A stretch of DNA of 13,311 nucleotides, taken from contig CAJTLA010000042.1 of assembly GCA_910576985.1 (NCBI GenBank), forward strand, positions 1-13,311, given 5' to 3'. This stretch comes from an uncultured Bacilli bacterium (lineage in GTDB: Bacteria > Bacillota_I > Bacilli_A > RF39 > UBA660). Both the position numbers and the translations under genes were made by a program. Below, one piece after another: positions 13,201 through 13,311 of this stretch (position 1 is the stretch's first letter; each line of letters starts with the position of its first letter). The notes beneath the pieces are model-generated. The model was not told the origin of the DNA. It saw only the letters and a list, made by a program, of their open reading frames with translations, and made no database searches.

Positions 13201-13311
13201 TTAGTTTGCGCTAAAATTTTCAATTTCTTCTTTAGAAAGATCAGTTACTTTCATAATGAAGTTAATGTCAGCATTTTCTTTTAACATTTTTTTTACAATT
13301 TCTTCTTGTTT
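13201..13311 (-). CDS. C-terminal end of an Rpn/PD-(D/E)XK transposase-family protein (runs off the window)
   Basis: The minus strand is open from the window edge to TAA at 13203-13201, giving 36 residues: EEIVKKMLKENADINFIMKV, then TDLSKEEIENFSAN. The pattern 'A/VKKML....D...I...TGLS.EEI' is the usual C-terminal tail of Rpn-family proteins (and of some other helical regulators). It has its own terminator. It faces the N-terminal remnant on the other strand and cannot be part of the same gene. Whether the full gene is intact lies outside the window. Confidence 0.7.
   Translation of the reverse strand, partial: KQEEIVKKMLKENADINFIMKVTDLSKEEIENFSAN

Noticed and set aside
1..13311. CRISPR arrays, tRNA or rRNA genes, insertion-sequence ends.
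   Set aside because: No regularly spaced repeats, cloverleaf-like segments, rRNA blocks or paired terminal inverted repeats with target duplications were seen.

Overview
The window is AT-rich Bacillota-type DNA with strong AGGAGG-like ribosome binding sites, textbook sigma-A promoters (several with 17-bp spacers) and many intrinsic terminators. Genes stop at TAA, TAG and TGA and Trp is encoded by TGG, so the standard code applies and this is not a TGA-recoding mollicute. LexA, YneF and a SirA-like protein sit beside transketolase, which mirrors the Bacillus subtilis lexA-yneA-yneB-ynzC-tkt-sirA-yneF neighbourhood. MurF means the host makes peptidoglycan. A Bacilli-class, possibly gut-associated lineage (Erysipelotrichia-like) fits best; this placement is inference.

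Layout. (1) 1-1930: the C-terminal end of an RHS/YD-repeat protein, cut off by a stop just inside the window, then a membrane-anchored protein of unknown function. (2) 1956-4748: transketolase and an unrecognised 221-aa gene with its own strong promoter. (3) 4748-6116: an SOS module. lexA is divergent from a 48-aa single-pass membrane protein, and a perfect LexA box CGAAC-N4-GTTCG fills the 17-bp spacer of that small gene's promoter. A SirA-like gene follows after a terminator. (4) 6145-8504: an operon of yneF, a class-I glutamine-amidotransferase-like hydrolase (peptidase C26 family) and murF, ending in a hairpin. (5) 8520-12258: a divergent GreA/GreB-family gene, then tgt and two tandem metallophosphoesterases. 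A perfect 307-bp tandem duplication across the greA-like/tgt junction has doubled the tgt promoter and created an in-frame Tgt-GreA chimeric ORF. (6) 12259-13311: a gene-poor stretch with several hairpins and decayed Rpn/PD-(D/E)XK transposase-family pieces on both strands.

How they work together: the centre of the window looks like a damage checkpoint. LexA represses itself and a tiny membrane protein in the position of YneA, the cell-division inhibitor. A putative DnaA inhibitor (SirA family) lies immediately downstream with almost no room for its own promoter, so damage might brake both division and replication initiation. The strongest leads are this minimal SOS membrane protein, the fresh duplication with its chimeric ORF, and the altered substrate-pocket loop of Tgt.
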